Shown: positions 29,872-41,570, counted from the stretch's first letter. The stretch: DNA of 64,000 bases from Streptococcus gallolyticus (GCA_019794795.1 JAIMFC010000008.1:1-64000), one strand, 5' to 3'. Translations and numbers: made by a program. The notes: generated from the sequence alone by a model not told the origin.

Positions 29872-30750
29872 ATGGCAGGTTCTCTAAACGAAATTAAAAA
29901 TAAAATCGCATCAACAAAGAAAACCAGTCAAATCACCGGTGCCATGCAGATGGTTTCTGCTGCAAAATTAGCTAAGTCTGAACAGGCTGCTAAGTCTTTT
30001 CAGATTTATGCGGATAAGGTGCGGAATATCACAACAGATTTGCTTCGTGCAGAATTGATGAAAGGGTCAACCAATCCGATGTTGATTCGTCGCGAAGAGA
30101 TTAAGAAGACAGGCTACATTGTCATTACTTCAGATAGTGGACTCAAGGGCGCTTATAATTCAACCATTTTGAAGGCAGTTATGGGGATGATTGATCAGGA
30201 CCATACGAGTAAAGATGAGTTTGAAATTATTGCTATCGGTGGTATGGGAGCTGATTTCTTCAAGAATCGTGGTATGACACCAATCTTTGAACTACGTGGG
30301 ATTGCGGACAATCCGAACTTTGAAGAAGTGCAAAAAATCATTTACAAGTCTGTTGAGATGTATAAAAATGAGATTTTTGACGAGTTATATGTGTGTTACA
30401 ATCACCATGTCAATAGCTTGACCAGTCAAGTTCGTGTCCAGCAGATGTTGCCAATCGAGGATTTGGACCACAATGAAGCGGATGGTTACACAGCCAGCTT
30501 TGAATTGGAACCAAGTCGTAGTGCTATTCTGGAACAGCTTTTGCCACAGTACGCAGAATCAATGATTTACGGTGCGCTTCTTGATGCGAAAACGGCTGAA
30601 AGTGCGGCAGGTATGACCGCCATGCAGACGGCCACTGATAATGCAAAAAATGTTATTTCTGATTTGACAATCCAGTACAACCGAGCTCGTCAAGCAGCCA
30701 TTACGCAAGAAATTACGGAAATTGTTGCCGGAGCTTCGGCCTTGGAATAG
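29872..30750 (+). CDS. atpG: F0F1 ATP synthase subunit gamma
   Basis: This 292-aa central rotor shaft has the long N- and C-terminal helices that form its coiled coil. The conserved N-terminus reads [25 protein letters not shown] in two overlapping short motifs, and the C-terminal end reads [25 protein letters not shown] precedes the ATG. A small hairpin separates it from atpD. Confidence 0.96.
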   Translation: MAGSLNEIKNKIASTKKTSQITGAMQMVSAAKLAKSEQAAKSFQIYADKVRNITTDLLRAELMKGSTNPMLIRREEIKKTGYIVITSDSGLKGAYNSTILKAVMGMIDQDHTSKDEFEIIAIGGMGADFFKNRGMTPIFELRGIADNPNFEEVQKIIYKSVEMYKNEIFDELYVCYNHHVNSLTSQVRVQQMLPIEDLDHNEADGYTASFELEPSRSAILEQLLPQYAESMIYGALLDAKTAESAAGMTAMQTATDNAKNVISDLTIQYNRARQAAITQEITEIVAGASALE

Positions 30751-30758
30751 AAATGACC

Positions 30759-30778
30759 AACTAGGATAATTTCTAGTT
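30759..30778 (+). other. Intra-operon hairpin between atpG and atpD
   Basis: AACTAG and CTAGTT form a 6-bp stem around an 8-nt loop, with no T run behind it, so it is not a normal terminator. It sits in the longest gap of the atp operon (52 nt) and could affect mRNA processing or translation of atpD. Confidence 0.4.
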
Positions 30779-30802
30779 ACTTATCTTATGAAGGGAGAAT
30801 AG

Positions 30803-32209
<1,407 letters not shown>

Positions 32210-32218
32210 AGGTGTACT

Positions 32219-32635
32219 ATGGCTGAAATGACAGTACAAATTGTAACACCAGATGGCATTCGTTATGATCACCACGCCTCCTTCCTACTTTGCAAAACGC
32301 AAGAAGGAGAGTTGGGGATTCTTCCAGGACATATTAACATGGTGGCTGTGCTTGCTATTGATGAAATTAAAGTGCGTCGAATTGATGACGAAAACCACGT
32401 GGACTGGATTGCGGTGAATGGCGGGATTTTGGAAGTTGCAAATGACCGTGTTACCATTATTTCTGACTCAGCTGAGCGCGCTCGAGATATTGATGTCAGT
32501 CGTGCCGAACGTGCCAAACTACGTGCTGAACGTGCGATGGAAGAAGCGCAAAAAGCACAAAATATTGATATGGAACGCCGTGCAGCTGTTGCCTTGCAAC
32601 GTGCCATTAACCGGATCCGTGTTGGAACAAAATAA
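32219..32635 (+). CDS. atpC: F0F1 ATP synthase subunit epsilon
   Basis: This 138-aa inhibitory subunit has an N-terminal beta-sandwich (with [13 protein letters not shown]) and a C-terminal two-helix domain that can extend and block ATP hydrolysis. Last gene of the atp operon. Confidence 0.96.
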   Translation: MAEMTVQIVTPDGIRYDHHASFLLCKTQEGELGILPGHINMVAVLAIDEIKVRRIDDENHVDWIAVNGGILEVANDRVTIISDSAERARDIDVSRAERAKLRAERAMEEAQKAQNIDMERRAAVALQRAINRIRVGTK

Positions 32636-32637
32636 AT

Positions 32638-32664
32638 AAAAAAAGGTCTAGTGGACCTTTTTTT
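32638..32664 (+). terminator. atp operon terminator
   Basis: AAGGTC and GACCTT form the stem, with a long T run after it. Confidence 0.8.
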
Positions 32665-32750
32665 CGTGAGTCAAAAAATAAGAAAGTGAGCTACGGTTCG
32701 GTGGACCTCTTTTCGTGTACCCAAAGGCAGGAAACTGAGCCGATAGACCA
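32651..32750. repeat. Imperfect 50-bp direct tandem repeat after atpC
   Basis: The block starting GTGGACCTTTTTTTCGTG (32651) recurs as GTGGACCTCTTTTCGTG at 32701, exactly 50 bp later. Later parts also match loosely: AAGAAAGTGAGC against GGAAACTGAGC. The first copy includes the right arm of the atp terminator. Probably a decayed local duplication. Confidence 0.55.
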
Positions 32751-32801
32751 GTTGTTGAGACGCTTTTTCTGTGTCAAAATGGGGCGACTTGTCTAAATTT
32801 T

Positions 32802-32810
32802 TGGTATAAT
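32802..32810 (+). promoter_or_regulatory. DUF1146-murA promoter, 6 nt from the start codon
   Basis: TGG-TATAAT is a consensus extended -10 ending at 32810, and the DUF1146 ATG begins at 32817. As with ligA, this predicts an mRNA starting at or beside the start codon. Confidence 0.65.
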
Positions 32811-32816
32811 ACTTTT

Positions 32817-33050
32817 ATGATTGCAAATATTTTGAGATTGTTGAGTCATTTGTTGTTTATCTATCTGGCTCATGATTTGCTGGCAACTGTCGTAGACTGG
32901 TCAAGAATTCTACGAGGGACAGCAGAAAATAAAATGAAAATTCAGTTCCTGCTCTTGTTTATGGCTATTGGTTTAGGCTATTTGGTGTCAACATTCTTTC
33001 TAGACCTGTTGGCTATCAGCCGTTCCTTGGCACTAGCAGCAACCAATTAA
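32817..33050 (+). CDS. DUF1146 family small membrane protein (YwzB-like)
   Basis: This 77-aa protein has two membrane helices (about 5-28 and 41-68) joined by a short basic loop with the family phrase VDWSRILRG. DUF1146 proteins of Firmicutes typically sit between the atp operon and murA, as here. Function unknown. No ribosome site can be seen before the ATG, which fits the leaderless prediction. Confidence 0.88.
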   Translation: MIANILRLLSHLLFIYLAHDLLATVVDWSRILRGTAENKMKIQFLLLFMAIGLGYLVSTFFLDLLAISRSLALAATN

Positions 33051-33074
33051 TAGAGATGAAATGAGGAAGAAAAT

Positions 33075-34358
33075 TTGGATTCGATTATTGTAAAAGGTGG
33101 CGATAATCGCCTGGTCGGTGAAGTGACAATTGAAGGAGCAAAAAATGCAGTTTTGCCACTCTTAGCTGCGACCATTTTAGCTGATCAAGGGCAGACTGTT
33201 TTGACCAATGTCCCTATCCTATCAGATGTATTTACCATGAACAATGTGGTGCGTGGTTTGGATATTGCCGTTGACTTTGACGAGGAAAAGAATACCGTCC
33301 GTATCGATGCAAGTGGAGAAATCGGCAGTAAAGCACCTTATAAGTATGTCAATCAAATGCGGGCTTCAATCGTGGTTCTAGGTCCTATTTTAGCGCGAAA
33401 TGGTCACGCTATTGTTTCCATGCCAGGTGGTTGTACTATCGGTAGTCGTCCGATTGATCTTCACCTTAAAGGTTTGGAAGCTATGGGGGCGACCATTACC
33501 CAAAAGGCTGGGAATATTGAAGCTCGTGCTGAAAAGCTGAAGGGAGCTACTATTTACATGGACTTCCCAAGCGTAGGAGCCACGCAGAATCTCATGATGG
33601 AAGCGACCTTGGCAGAAGGTACGACTGTTATTGAAAATGCTGCGCGTGAGCCTGAAATCGTAGATTTGGCGATTTTGCTTAATAAAATGGGGGCTGATGT
33701 CAAAGGCGCAGGTACCGAAACACTGGCTATTAAAGGGGTAGATAAACTCCACGGAGCAGAGCACCAAGTGGTGCAAGATCGTATTGAAGCTGGAACCTTC
33801 ATGGTCGCTGCAGCGATGACAGGTGGTAATGTTTTGGTCAAGGATGCGGTTTGGGAGCACAATCGTCCTCTTATTTCCAAAATGATGGAAATGGGTGTCT
33901 CCGTGACGGAAGAAGATGCAGGAATTCGTGTCCAATCAGAGGTGTCTAAACTGAAGCCGGTAACGGTTAAAACCTTACCACATCCTGGGTTCCCAACGGA
34001 TATGCAGGCTCAATTTACAGCGTTGATGGCAGTTGCTAAAGGCGAGTCAACCATGGTGGAGACCGTCTTTGAGAATCGCTTCCAACATTTGGAAGAAATG
34101 CGTCGGATGGATGTGCACTCAGAAATCATACGCGATACAGCCATCATTACAGGTGGAAATCCTTTGCAAGGCGCAAAAGTCATGTCAACAGACCTTCGTG
34201 CGAGTGCGGCCTTGATTTTGACAGGTTTGGTTGCAGAAGGTGAGACCTTGGTTGGCAAATTAACACATTTGGACCGTGGATACTACAAATTCCACGAGAA
34301 ATTAGCAGCCCTTGGTGCTGACATTGCGCGTGTGGACAGTGAGGACTACGATGGATAA
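33075..34358 (+). CDS. murA: UDP-N-acetylglucosamine 1-carboxyvinyltransferase
   Basis: MurA adds enolpyruvate to UDP-GlcNAc, the first committed step of peptidoglycan synthesis, and is the target of fosfomycin. The 427-aa protein has the active-site cysteine at residue 120 ([13 protein letters not shown]) and the conserved N-terminal EGAKNAVLP. The start is TTG 33075, with GAGGA 7 nt upstream; the next in-frame methionines lie well inside the fold. Streptococci usually have two murA-type genes, so a second copy is expected elsewhere. Confidence 0.96.
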   Translation: MDSIIVKGGDNRLVGEVTIEGAKNAVLPLLAATILADQGQTVLTNVPILSDVFTMNNVVRGLDIAVDFDEEKNTVRIDASGEIGSKAPYKYVNQMRASIVVLGPILARNGHAIVSMPGGCTIGSRPIDLHLKGLEAMGATITQKAGNIEARAEKLKGATIYMDFPSVGATQNLMMEATLAEGTTVIENAAREPEIVDLAILLNKMGADVKGAGTETLAIKGVDKLHGAEHQVVQDRIEAGTFMVAAAMTGGNVLVKDAVWEHNRPLISKMMEMGVSVTEEDAGIRVQSEVSKLKPVTVKTLPHPGFPTDMQAQFTALMAVAKGESTMVETVFENRFQHLEEMRRMDVHSEIIRDTAIITGGNPLQGAKVMSTDLRASAALILTGLVAEGETLVGKLTHLDRGYYKFHEKLAALGADIARVDSEDYDG

Positions 34359-34542
34359 GGAAAATTTGACCTATATCGGAAAACAGTTGTTGTTTATTTT
34401 GGTCATTGTCATTTTAGGTTTGATTCTCTTTGCTGCTGGAATGATGATTGGCTATGCAGTGATTGGTGATGGTAGCAATCCGTGGGCAATCTTGCACCCA
34501 GATAAATGGCAGGAAATTATTAGCAAATTTACAGGAAAGTAG
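34351..34542 (+). CDS. epuA: EpuA-like small membrane protein (annotated RNA polymerase subunit beta family)
   Basis: This 63-aa protein has one strong membrane helix (about 12-38) and a short polar tail. The gene overlaps the murA stop by 8 nt (ATGGATAA), fixing the start. The murA-epuA-endA order is known from pneumococcus. The family is often annotated as DNA-directed RNA polymerase subunit beta, but the sequence gives no support for an RNA polymerase role. Confidence 0.85.
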   Translation: MDKENLTYIGKQLLFILVIVILGLILFAAGMMIGYAVIGDGSNPWAILHPDKWQEIISKFTGK

Positions 34543-34543
34543 T

Positions 34544-34562
34544 AGGGCAACCTACTCTTTTC
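34544..34562 (+). terminator. Weak terminator or hairpin before endA
   Basis: GTAGG-GCAA-CCTAC is a 5-bp stem with a GCAA tetraloop, followed by a T-rich but broken tract. Partial termination or simple read-through to endA are both possible. Confidence 0.4.
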
Positions 34563-34575
34563 ATTAGGAAACAGG

Positions 34576-35424
34576 ATGAAAAATAAAAAAATAAAGAAAC
34601 AGTCAGCCAGCTGGATGAGTATTCTAGTAGCAATTATTGCAGTTGCAGGCTCTTATCTCTATAAAGAAATCGGTCCAAGTCAGTCAGGTTTATCTGGTCA
34701 AGCGACTTACTTGGTAAACCAGTCTAGGGCTAATCAGTCTGTTCCCTCAGAGGAATTGGCTTCAAGTGTTCTATTGGATAGTGTAACTACATCACTGGGA
34801 GCGGACTTGAAGTGGAATGGTGCGGGGGCTTATCTGGTAAATGGGAATAAAACAACATTGGATGCATCTGTATCGAGTGCGCCTTATGCGAATACCAAAA
34901 CCAAAGAAGTCAATGGCGAAATTCTTCCGACAGTGGCGAATGCACTCTTGACCAAAGCTACTCGTCAATACCAAGACCGAAATGCAACTGGAAATGGTTC
35001 TACTTCATGGACGCCAGTTGGTTGGCATCAGGTACATGATTTGGCGGGAGAATACGACCATGCGGTGGACCGTGGACATTTATTAGGCTATGCGATTACA
35101 GGTGGCTTAAAGGGCTTTGATGCATCTGCTAGTAATCCTAAAAATATAGCTACTCAAACGGCCTGGTCCAATCAAGCAGATGATTCCTATTCGACAGGAC
35201 AAAATTACTATGAAACTTTAATCCGTCGTGCGCTGGATAAGAACAAAAAAGTCCGTTATCGCGTGACGCTCATTTATGCAACAGACTATGACTTGGTAGC
35301 AGTAGGGCGCCAGTTGGAGGCAAAATCTTCTGATGGTAGTTTAGAATTCAATGTTTTTGTGCCCAATGTTCAGTCAGGACTTAGTTTGAATTATACTACT
35401 GGAGAGGTGACGGTCAATGATTAA
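34576..35424 (+). CDS. endA: Membrane-anchored DNA/RNA non-specific endonuclease
   Basis: This 282-aa nuclease of the beta-beta-alpha-metal type has one N-terminal membrane anchor (about 13-30), so its catalytic domain faces outward. The catalytic motif DRGHLLGY is at 165-172, with His168 as general base; the metal-binding asparagine lies in TAWSNQAD (about 199). In pneumococcus, EndA degrades incoming DNA during transformation and cuts neutrophil DNA traps. Its place behind murA-epuA matches that species. The stop overlaps the next gene by 8 nt. Confidence 0.92.
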   Translation: MKNKKIKKQSASWMSILVAIIAVAGSYLYKEIGPSQSGLSGQATYLVNQSRANQSVPSEELASSVLLDSVTTSLGADLKWNGAGAYLVNGNKTTLDASVSSAPYANTKTKEVNGEILPTVANALLTKATRQYQDRNATGNGSTSWTPVGWHQVHDLAGEYDHAVDRGHLLGYAITGGLKGFDASASNPKNIATQTAWSNQADDSYSTGQNYYETLIRRALDKNKKVRYRVTLIYATDYDLVAVGRQLEAKSSDGSLEFNVFVPNVQSGLSLNYTTGEVTVND

Positions 35425-35899
35425 GGACAATCAAGTCCGCCTTCGTCCTTATCAAGCTGGTGAAGACTTGCTCTTTGCCCTGCCTTGGTATCAGGATGTG
35501 GAGATGGTTTATTTGGTGGACGGCGTTAAAGAAGCCTATACAGAAGAAAAATTGCTGCGCATGTACCATTATCTAGCCAATCATGGTCAACTCTACTTTA
35601 TTGAAATTGTAGAAAATGGCCATTGGAGAGCGATTGGTGATGTGACTCTGAGTGAGGAAGACCTGCCTATTGTGATTGGGGAAGCTGCTTATCGTGGTCA
35701 AGGTTTGGGAAGTCAGGTTCTGGCTTTGATGATTGAGGAAGCGCAAGCTAAGGGCTGGACAGAACTCCATGTTCGTGAGATTTACGACTATAACTTAGCT
35801 TCCAAAAAATGCTTTGAAGCCTATGGCTTTGTCCCAGAGAAAAAGACGGAAAAGGGTTGGTCTTATCGGCTTAAACTGTCTAATTTTCTTGCAAAATAG
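35417..35899 (+). CDS. GNAT family N-acetyltransferase
   Basis: This 160-aa protein has a GNAT acetyl-CoA-binding core: [19 protein letters not shown] (about 87-105), the Q/RxxGxG/A loop, and a C-terminal [11 protein letters not shown] typical of the family. The acceptor substrate is unknown. Its start overlaps endA by 8 nt. The -35 element of the pheS T-box promoter lies within its last codons. Confidence 0.85.
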   Translation: MIKDNQVRLRPYQAGEDLLFALPWYQDVEMVYLVDGVKEAYTEEKLLRMYHYLANHGQLYFIEIVENGHWRAIGDVTLSEEDLPIVIGEAAYRGQGLGSQVLALMIEEAQAKGWTELHVREIYDYNLASKKCFEAYGFVPEKKTEKGWSYRLKLSNFLAK

Positions 35900-35917
35900 T
35901 GGAAAATTTGCTAGAAT
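35889..35917 (+). promoter_or_regulatory. pheST promoter
   Basis: TTGCAA (35889-35894) and TAGAAT (35912-35917) are 17 nt apart. They begin inside the end of the GNAT gene. Confidence 0.65.
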
Positions 35918-36078
35918 AAGTAGTAATTGAATAGAAGTCTGTGAGACTAGTAACCTTGTGGAACTCTTGTAGGGAATGCTGACCGTGACTGGAAGTCAGC
36001 TAGAGGAAAGCCTGGCCAATTCACTCACCAAAGGACTTAGAATTGAGATTTACTTAGGTAAATGAAAACGGATGGTAC
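35918..36078 (+). ncRNA. T-box riboswitch, phenylalanine-specific
   Basis: The T-box sequence TGGTACCGCG is at 36073-36082. Upstream is a Stem I-like fold: GTGAG/CTCAC at its base, then a specifier loop whose 3' side reads AATTCA, then a distal arm (GCTGAC/GTCAGC). The triplet TTC at 36020-36022, followed by A, is the likely specifier codon and reads phenylalanine, which matches pheS downstream. Uncharged tRNA-Phe would pair with TTC and with the antiterminator bulge and so prevent termination. Confidence 0.85.
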
Positions 36079-36117
36079 CGCGTGTCAACGCTCCGCTATG
36101 GAGGGACACGTGTTTTT
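36079..36117 (+). terminator. T-box regulated terminator
   Basis: GCGTGTC and GACACGT pair (with one G-T), reinforced by inner CTCC/GGAG, and a T run follows. It overlaps the T-box sequence, as needed for a switch between terminator and antiterminator. Confidence 0.85.
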
Positions 36118-36138
36118 GTTTGCACAAATGGAGGAATT

Positions 36139-37182
36139 ATGGATTTACAAACACAATTAGAAGAGTTGAAAACATCAACTCTGGTACAGTTGAAAGAGAT
36201 GACAGGCAATCACAGCAAGGAATTGCAAGACTTGCGCGTGGCTGTTTTGGGTAAAAAAGGCTCCTTGACAGATCTTCTCAAGGGACTTAAAGACTTGTCA
36301 AATGACTTGAAACCAATCGTCGGAAAACAGGTCAATGAAGTGCGTGATATTTTGACATCTGCCTTTGAAGAGCAGGTGAAGATTGTAGAAGCAGCGAAAA
36401 TTCAAGCCCAATTAGAATCAGAATCAATCGATGTAACCTTGCCAGGTCGTGCTGTCAAAATAGGTTATCGTCATGTATTGACACAGACATCTGAAGAAAT
36501 TGAAGACATTTTCTTAGGCATGGGCTTCCAGATTGTGGATGGTTTTGAGGTTGAAAAAGATTACTACAACTTTGAGCGTATGAATTTGCCAAAAGATCAC
36601 CCAGCCCGTGATATGCAGGATACCTTCTATATCACGGAAGAAATCCTCATGCGTACACACACGAGTCCTGTACAGGCTCGTACCATGGACCAGCATGATT
36701 TTTCAAAAGGTGCCCTTAAGATGATTTCTCCGGGCCGTGTCTTCCGTCGTGATACGGACGATGCAACTCACAGCCACCAATTCCACCAAATCGAAGGTTT
36801 GGTTGTTGGGAAAAATGTTTCTATGGGTGACCTCAAGGGAACGCTTGAAATGATTATTAAGAAAATGTTTGGTGAAGAGCGTCAGATTCGTCTTCGGCCA
36901 TCTTATTTCCCATTCACAGAGCCTTCTGTTGAGGTAGACGTTTCTTGCTTCAAGTGTGGTGGTGATGGCTGTAACGTATGCAAAAAGACAGGCTGGATTG
37001 AGATTTTGGGTGCCGGTATGGTTCACCCACGTGTGCTTGAAATGTCTGGTGTTGATGCAACACAATATTCAGGTTTTGCTTTTGGTTTAGGACAAGAACG
37101 GATTGCCATGTTGCGCTACGGAATCAATGACATCCGTGGTTTCTACCAAGGGGATGTCCGTTTCTCAGAGCAGTTTAAATAG
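36139..37182 (+). CDS. pheS: Phenylalanyl-tRNA synthetase alpha subunit
   Basis: This 347-aa catalytic subunit charges tRNA-Phe together with PheT. It has an N-terminal coiled-coil arm (about 1-85) and class II motifs, including the C-terminal motif 3 in [15 protein letters not shown] cysteine cluster [12 protein letters not shown] is present as in other Gram-positive PheS. ATG 36139 is chosen because GGAGG lies 6 nt before it; an upstream in-frame ATG lies within the T-box terminator. Confidence 0.97.
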   Translation: MDLQTQLEELKTSTLVQLKEMTGNHSKELQDLRVAVLGKKGSLTDLLKGLKDLSNDLKPIVGKQVNEVRDILTSAFEEQVKIVEAAKIQAQLESESIDVTLPGRAVKIGYRHVLTQTSEEIEDIFLGMGFQIVDGFEVEKDYYNFERMNLPKDHPARDMQDTFYITEEILMRTHTSPVQARTMDQHDFSKGALKMISPGRVFRRDTDDATHSHQFHQIEGLVVGKNVSMGDLKGTLEMIIKKMFGEERQIRLRPSYFPFTEPSVEVDVSCFKCGGDGCNVCKKTGWIEILGAGMVHPRVLEMSGVDATQYSGFAFGLGQERIAMLRYGINDIRGFYQGDVRFSEQFK

Positions 37183-37213
37183 TATAGGCTGATAGAGCTA
37201 GATAGGACAAAAT

Positions 37214-37690
37214 ATGGTTAGAACAATTGGAATTCGGAAAGCCTACGAGACAGAGTTTGCACGGTGCAGTGCTGAGAAGGAAAGCTATTTGACAGGACTG
37301 GGTCTCTCAGAAGCAGCAACCAATGCCTATATGGGACAAATCTTTCACTTGCCAAGTCAAGAAAGTCCTGAATTTACAGTTATGTTATTGAATAATGAAC
37401 TAGCAGGCTGCATGTTCTTGCCAGATTCTGAGGGGTCTGTATTGGCTATTCAACATTTCTTGGTCTTTACAGAAGCTAGAAATCAAGGATTAGAACAATT
37501 CTATCTAGACTATGCAGTAGAAGAAGCGAGAGAGCTGGGGAAAGAGTGGTTGGCTTTCAAAGTGCTATCCAAGGATTCTTACTTGCTTCAACTAGCACTT
37601 GCGACTGGCTTTGAGATTCATGCTGATAGAGAAATTGAAACTCAGTCAGGACAAATTGGCTTAGAATTGGAACTGAGAAAAAAAGTATAA
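37214..37690 (+). CDS. GNAT-like acetyltransferase inside the phe operon
   Basis: This 158-aa protein has an acetyltransferase-like fold pattern, but its acetyl-CoA loop is weak ([15 protein letters not shown], about 90-104) and lacks a clean QxxGxG/A. It lies between pheS and pheT with gaps of 31 and 10 nt, so it is co-transcribed under the T-box. Its role is unknown; modification of a translation component is possible only as a guess. Confidence 0.65.
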   Translation: MVRTIGIRKAYETEFARCSAEKESYLTGLGLSEAATNAYMGQIFHLPSQESPEFTVMLLNNELAGCMFLPDSEGSVLAIQHFLVFTEARNQGLEQFYLDYAVEEARELGKEWLAFKVLSKDSYLLQLALATGFEIHADREIETQSGQIGLELELRKKV

Positions 37691-37700
37691 AGAGGAAATT

Positions 37701-40100
37701 ATGTTAGTATCTTATAAATGGTTAAAAGAATTAGTAGACTTTGATGCGACTAGTCACGACTTATCAGAAAAAATGTCTACAACTGGTATCGAAGTGGAAG
37801 GCGTTGAACAAATCAGTGCAGGCCTTTCAAAACTGGTTGTCGGAGAAGTGCTTTCAACAGAAGCTATTCCAGAAACGCATCTCAATATCTGTCAGGTAAA
37901 TGTTGGTGACGAGACAACGCAGATTGTCTGCGGTGCACCTAATGTCAAACCTGGTATCAAGGTGATTGTGGCGCTGCCAGGTGCACGTATTGCGGGCAAC
38001 CACAAAATTAAAAAAGGTAAAATCCGTGGCGTTGAGTCATTGGGGATGATTTGTTCGTTAGCTGAAATTGGCGTTTCTGACTCAGTTGTGCCAAAAGAGT
38101 ATGCGGATGGTATTTATTACTTGCCTGAAAATGCAGTGGTAGGTGAGCCTATTTTCCCATATTTAGACTTGGATGATGAGATTATCGAATTGTCTATTAC
38201 GCCAAACCGTGCGGATGCCTTATCTATGCGTGGTGTGGCCCATGAAGTCGCAGCAATCTACGATAGCAAGCCACATTTTCCAAGCTACAATTTGGTGGAA
38301 GTGGACAAAAAGGCTAGTGATGTGATTGAAGTAGCTATTGATTCTGACCGTGTAGTAACTTATCAGGCGCGCGTGCTAGAAAATGTAACAGTAGCACCAA
38401 GTCCACAGTGGTTGCAAAATCTGCTCATGAATGCTGGAATCCGCCCTATCAATAATGTGGTGGACGTGACCAACTATATTTTGCTTTACTTTGGTCAACC
38501 TATGCATGCCTTTGATTTGAATAAATTTGAAGATAAGAAAATTGTTGCACGTCAAGCTAAGGCAGCTGAAACATTAGTGACCTTGGATGATGTGGAACGT
38601 GAATTGACAGAAGAAGACATCGTCATCACTGTTGCTGACAAACCAGTTGCTCTTGGTGGTGTCATGGGTGGTGCTTCAACAGAAATCGACAATCACTCAA
38701 CCAGTGTTGTCCTAGAAGCAGCCCTCTTTAACGGAAAATCAATTCGTAAAACTTCTGGTCGCCTTAACTTGCGTTCAGAATCTTCATCTCGTTTTGAAAA
38801 AGGTATCAATGTGGCGGACCTTGCCTTGGCTCTGGATACAGCAGCGGCTATGATTGCTGAATTGGCTGGCGGTCAAGTCTTGGCAGGTAGCCTAGTCGCT
38901 GGTCAAGTGGACACAGCAGCCCTTCCAGTTACTGCTCAAGTAGACTATGTCAACCGTTCATTGGGAACAAGTTTGACTTATGCTGAAATTGCTGACATCT
39001 TCCGTCGTTTGGGCATGGAAATTTCTGGTGACGATACTATCTTCACTGTTCAAGTGCCTCGTCGCCGTTGGGATATTACCATTCCAGCTGACTTGGTGGA
39101 AGAAATTGCACGGATCTATGGCTACAACAATCTGCCAACAACGCTTCCACAAGAAGATGGCACTGCAGGTGAATTGACAGTCAGCCAAAAACTTCGCCGT
39201 CAAGTACGTAGCTTGGCAGAAGGTGCTGGCTTGACAGAAATTATTTCCTACGCTTTGACGACACCTGAAAAAGCAGTTGAATTTGCAGTTCATCCGACGA
39301 CAGTCACAGAACTCATGTGGCCAATGACAGTAGACCGCTCAGCTCTCCGTCAAAACATGGTGTCAGGAATGTTGGAAACGGTGGCCTACAATGTAGCCCG
39401 TAAGAATAAAAACTTGGCTTTCTATGAAATCGGAAAAGTCTTTGAACAGTCTGGTAATCTAAAAGAAGACCTGCCACAAGAAATCAGTAAATTTGCCCTT
39501 GTCTTGACTGGCTTAGTAGCAGAAAAAGACTTCCAAACGGTAGCAGTGCCAGTTGATTTCTTCCATGCTAAGGGGATTGTAGAAAGTCTGTTGGCTAAAT
39601 ATGGTTTGACAGCTGAATTCCGTGCGACTAGTCAAGTTGCAGCCCTCCACCCAGGTCGTACAGCAGCCATTTATTTGGGTGAAGACTTGCTTGGTTTTGT
39701 TGGACAAGTGCATCCACAGACAGCCAAAGATTATGCTATCCCAGAAACTTACGTCGCAGAACTCAACTTGGATGTCATCGAAGCATCCTTGCAAGCAGCG
39801 CAGCCATTTACCGAAATCAGTAAATTCCCAGCTGTTAGCCGTGATATTGCCCTCTTGGTCAAAGCGGATATCAAGCACCAAGACATCTTGGAAGCTATTG
39901 AGAAGAGCAATGTAAAACGCTTGACGGATGTGACTCTCTTTGACGTCTATGCTGGTGCCAATATTGAAGCTGGCTACAAGTCAATGGCCTATAGTTTAAC
40001 TTTCCAAAATCCACTTGACAGCCTGACAGACGAAGAAGTGGCAAACTACATGGATAAAATTAGCAAATCCCTTCTTGAATTAGGAGCTGAGATTCGTTAA
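37701..40100 (+). CDS. pheT: Phenylalanyl-tRNA synthetase beta subunit
   Basis: This 799-aa subunit has the N-terminal OB-fold tRNA-binding domain (about 40-155), the B3/4 editing domain, B5, and a C-terminal ferredoxin-like anticodon-binding domain (about 705-798, [13 protein letters not shown]). It is full length. The stop is followed 8 nt later by a terminator. Confidence 0.97.
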   Translation: MLVSYKWLKELVDFDATSHDLSEKMSTTGIEVEGVEQISAGLSKLVVGEVLSTEAIPETHLNICQVNVGDETTQIVCGAPNVKPGIKVIVALPGARIAGNHKIKKGKIRGVESLGMICSLAEIGVSDSVVPKEYADGIYYLPENAVVGEPIFPYLDLDDEIIELSITPNRADALSMRGVAHEVAAIYDSKPHFPSYNLVEVDKKASDVIEVAIDSDRVVTYQARVLENVTVAPSPQWLQNLLMNAGIRPINNVVDVTNYILLYFGQPMHAFDLNKFEDKKIVARQAKAAETLVTLDDVERELTEEDIVITVADKPVALGGVMGGASTEIDNHSTSVVLEAALFNGKSIRKTSGRLNLRSESSSRFEKGINVADLALALDTAAAMIAELAGGQVLAGSLVAGQVDTAALPVTAQVDYVNRSLGTSLTYAEIADIFRRLGMEISGDDTIFTVQVPRRRWDITIPADLVEEIARIYGYNNLPTTLPQEDGTAGELTVSQKLRRQVRSLAEGAGLTEIISYALTTPEKAVEFAVHPTTVTELMWPMTVDRSALRQNMVSGMLETVAYNVARKNKNLAFYEIGKVFEQSGNLKEDLPQEISKFALVLTGLVAEKDFQTVAVPVDFFHAKGIVESLLAKYGLTAEFRATSQVAALHPGRTAAIYLGEDLLGFVGQVHPQTAKDYAIPETYVAELNLDVIEASLQAAQPFTEISKFPAVSRDIALLVKADIKHQDILEAIEKSNVKRLTDVTLFDVYAGANIEAGYKSMAYSLTFQNPLDSLTDEEVANYMDKISKSLLELGAEIR

Positions 40101-40108
40101 GGATAAAT

Positions 40109-40144
40109 AAAACAAGTTTCTGTATGGAAATTTGTTTTATTTTA
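40109..40144 (+). terminator. Terminator after pheT
   Basis: AAAACAAGTTTC and GAAATTTGTTTT form a 12-bp stem (one G-T) around TGTATG, then a T-rich tract. Confidence 0.85.
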
Positions 40145-40330
40145 TAAAAAATGATTAAATATTTAAAAAATCCTTAAATTAAGAGATAAAAGAAACAACT
40201 TGTATGATAGAATAATTCTTGTCTTACTGAAACTGCAGTTAAAGAGGACAACATTTAACTATTGCTTTAACAAGATATTCCACTAAGTGCACTGGGTGAA
40301 ATGGATGATCTGTTTACGAAAGGAAAGATC

Positions 40331-41525
40331 GTGATTTCCAAAAATAGAATAATGACATTCGCTGTCCTAGCCCTTGCTTCAGTCAGTCTAAGCTAGTCTT
40401 TTTCGGTGAAAGCTTCTGACTATGATTGTGAAGATCCATACGGTACGAATATTGAAGGTGAGGCCTACGCACTACTGGTATTCGAAAATTTACATGACCG
40501 TAACTCGGCATTTTCACAATTAAAAAATCGTGGTGGAGATGTTTACAAAAACATATTTGGAGTACAGATTTCTGTTCTGAAGCCGCGTGATAAAGAACGT
40601 TTATTTTATCCTTCTGAAGAAAAAGTAGATCCTTTAGCGCATACATATGGAGCGAAAAGTAGATTCACTTCAAGTGTTAAACTTGTAGAAACTTCGGAAA
40701 AAGATGATATTCGTTTATTGATTTCAAAAGGTTATATGCCTACGCTAGAAGAAATTGAATCAAAATTGGAATATGTTCATCCAAAAACTGGAGAGAAAGA
40801 ACAAACAAACAACTTTATCTGTCTCTGCTGCGCTTCAAGTGATTGACCCAGAAGAGTGTGATGCACTTTATGAGTTTGACTTGGCAAATGGGAAAAAATT
40901 AACATTAGCAGTTGAAGGCGATAGCCCAGCTTACTTCAATTATAAGCATGCGGTTCTTCATGTTAATGTAGGTACGAAACTTGATTTGCGTCAAAATTTA
41001 ACAGGTATCGACTATGCATTTGATAAGAATTTGATGGACGTTTTAGAAGTGGTTGTAGAAGAAAACTTCAATACCAATCATGCAGGGACTTATCATTATT
41101 TTTACAAAACAGTCAGTCGCTACCGCGATATGGAGCTGATTTCTAAATTCTTTACTGTAGTGGTTCATGAAGAGTCTGAGCATTATCCAGTAACTCAATT
41201 GGAAAGTCAATTTTACACAGAATCTCCAACTTATGAGGAATTGAATAAAAAATGGACTTACCATGTCGATATTGAGAACAAACAGGAAATTGCTCTTCCG
41301 ACAGCAGAACGTCAAAATCCAATTATGGACGAAGAATATATTTTTGTAAAAGGTGTAGATAATGGTTATTCAATTACCTATTATTACCAAAAAGCACCGA
41401 GAGAGGCTTACTTGACGAATGATCAAATTTTAGGATATGATCCTAAAATGGGCTTGTATAACAATGTCTATTCTACAGAAAATGGAAAATTTGATGTCAG
41501 TGATTCACTGCATCCAGAGAAATAA
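40331..41525 (+). pseudogene. Broken gene for a secreted Ig-like domain protein
   Basis: From GTG 40331 (AAAGGA upstream; an in-frame ATG at 40301 is an alternative) the frame gives a signal peptide, MISKNRIMTFAVLALASVSLS, cut by TAG at 40394-40396, then SFSVKASDYD and about 140 intact codons. A +1 shift in the CAAACAAAC tract near 40801-40812 moves the rest into another frame, which continues from SVSAALQVIDPEE to the TAA at 41525. Removing one A there restores about 397 residues. The segment VNVGTKLDLRQNLTG with HAGTYHYFYKTVSRY resembles bacterial Ig-like (DUF5011-type) surface domains. No LPXTG anchor is seen. With two lesions this is probably a true pseudogene. The identity beyond 'secreted, Ig-like' is unknown. 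Confidence 0.75.
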
Positions 41526-41526
41526 A

Positions 41527-41570
41527 GAAAGAGAACTTGAGACTTTTGTCTCAGGTTCTTTGACTTTTTA
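41527..41570 (+). terminator. Terminator after the broken secreted-protein gene
   Basis: TGAGAC/GTCTCA plus outer AAAGA..GAAC/GTTCTTT arms make a long imperfect stem, followed by a T-rich tract. Confidence 0.75.

Noticed and set aside
34351-34542. EpuA as an RNA polymerase subunit
   Set aside because: Databases often use that label, but the sequence shows only one membrane helix and a short tail, with no polymerase motif.
36082-36138. N-terminal extension of PheS
   Set aside because: The extra codons lie in the T-box terminator stem; ATG 36139 has GGAGG and matches the family start.
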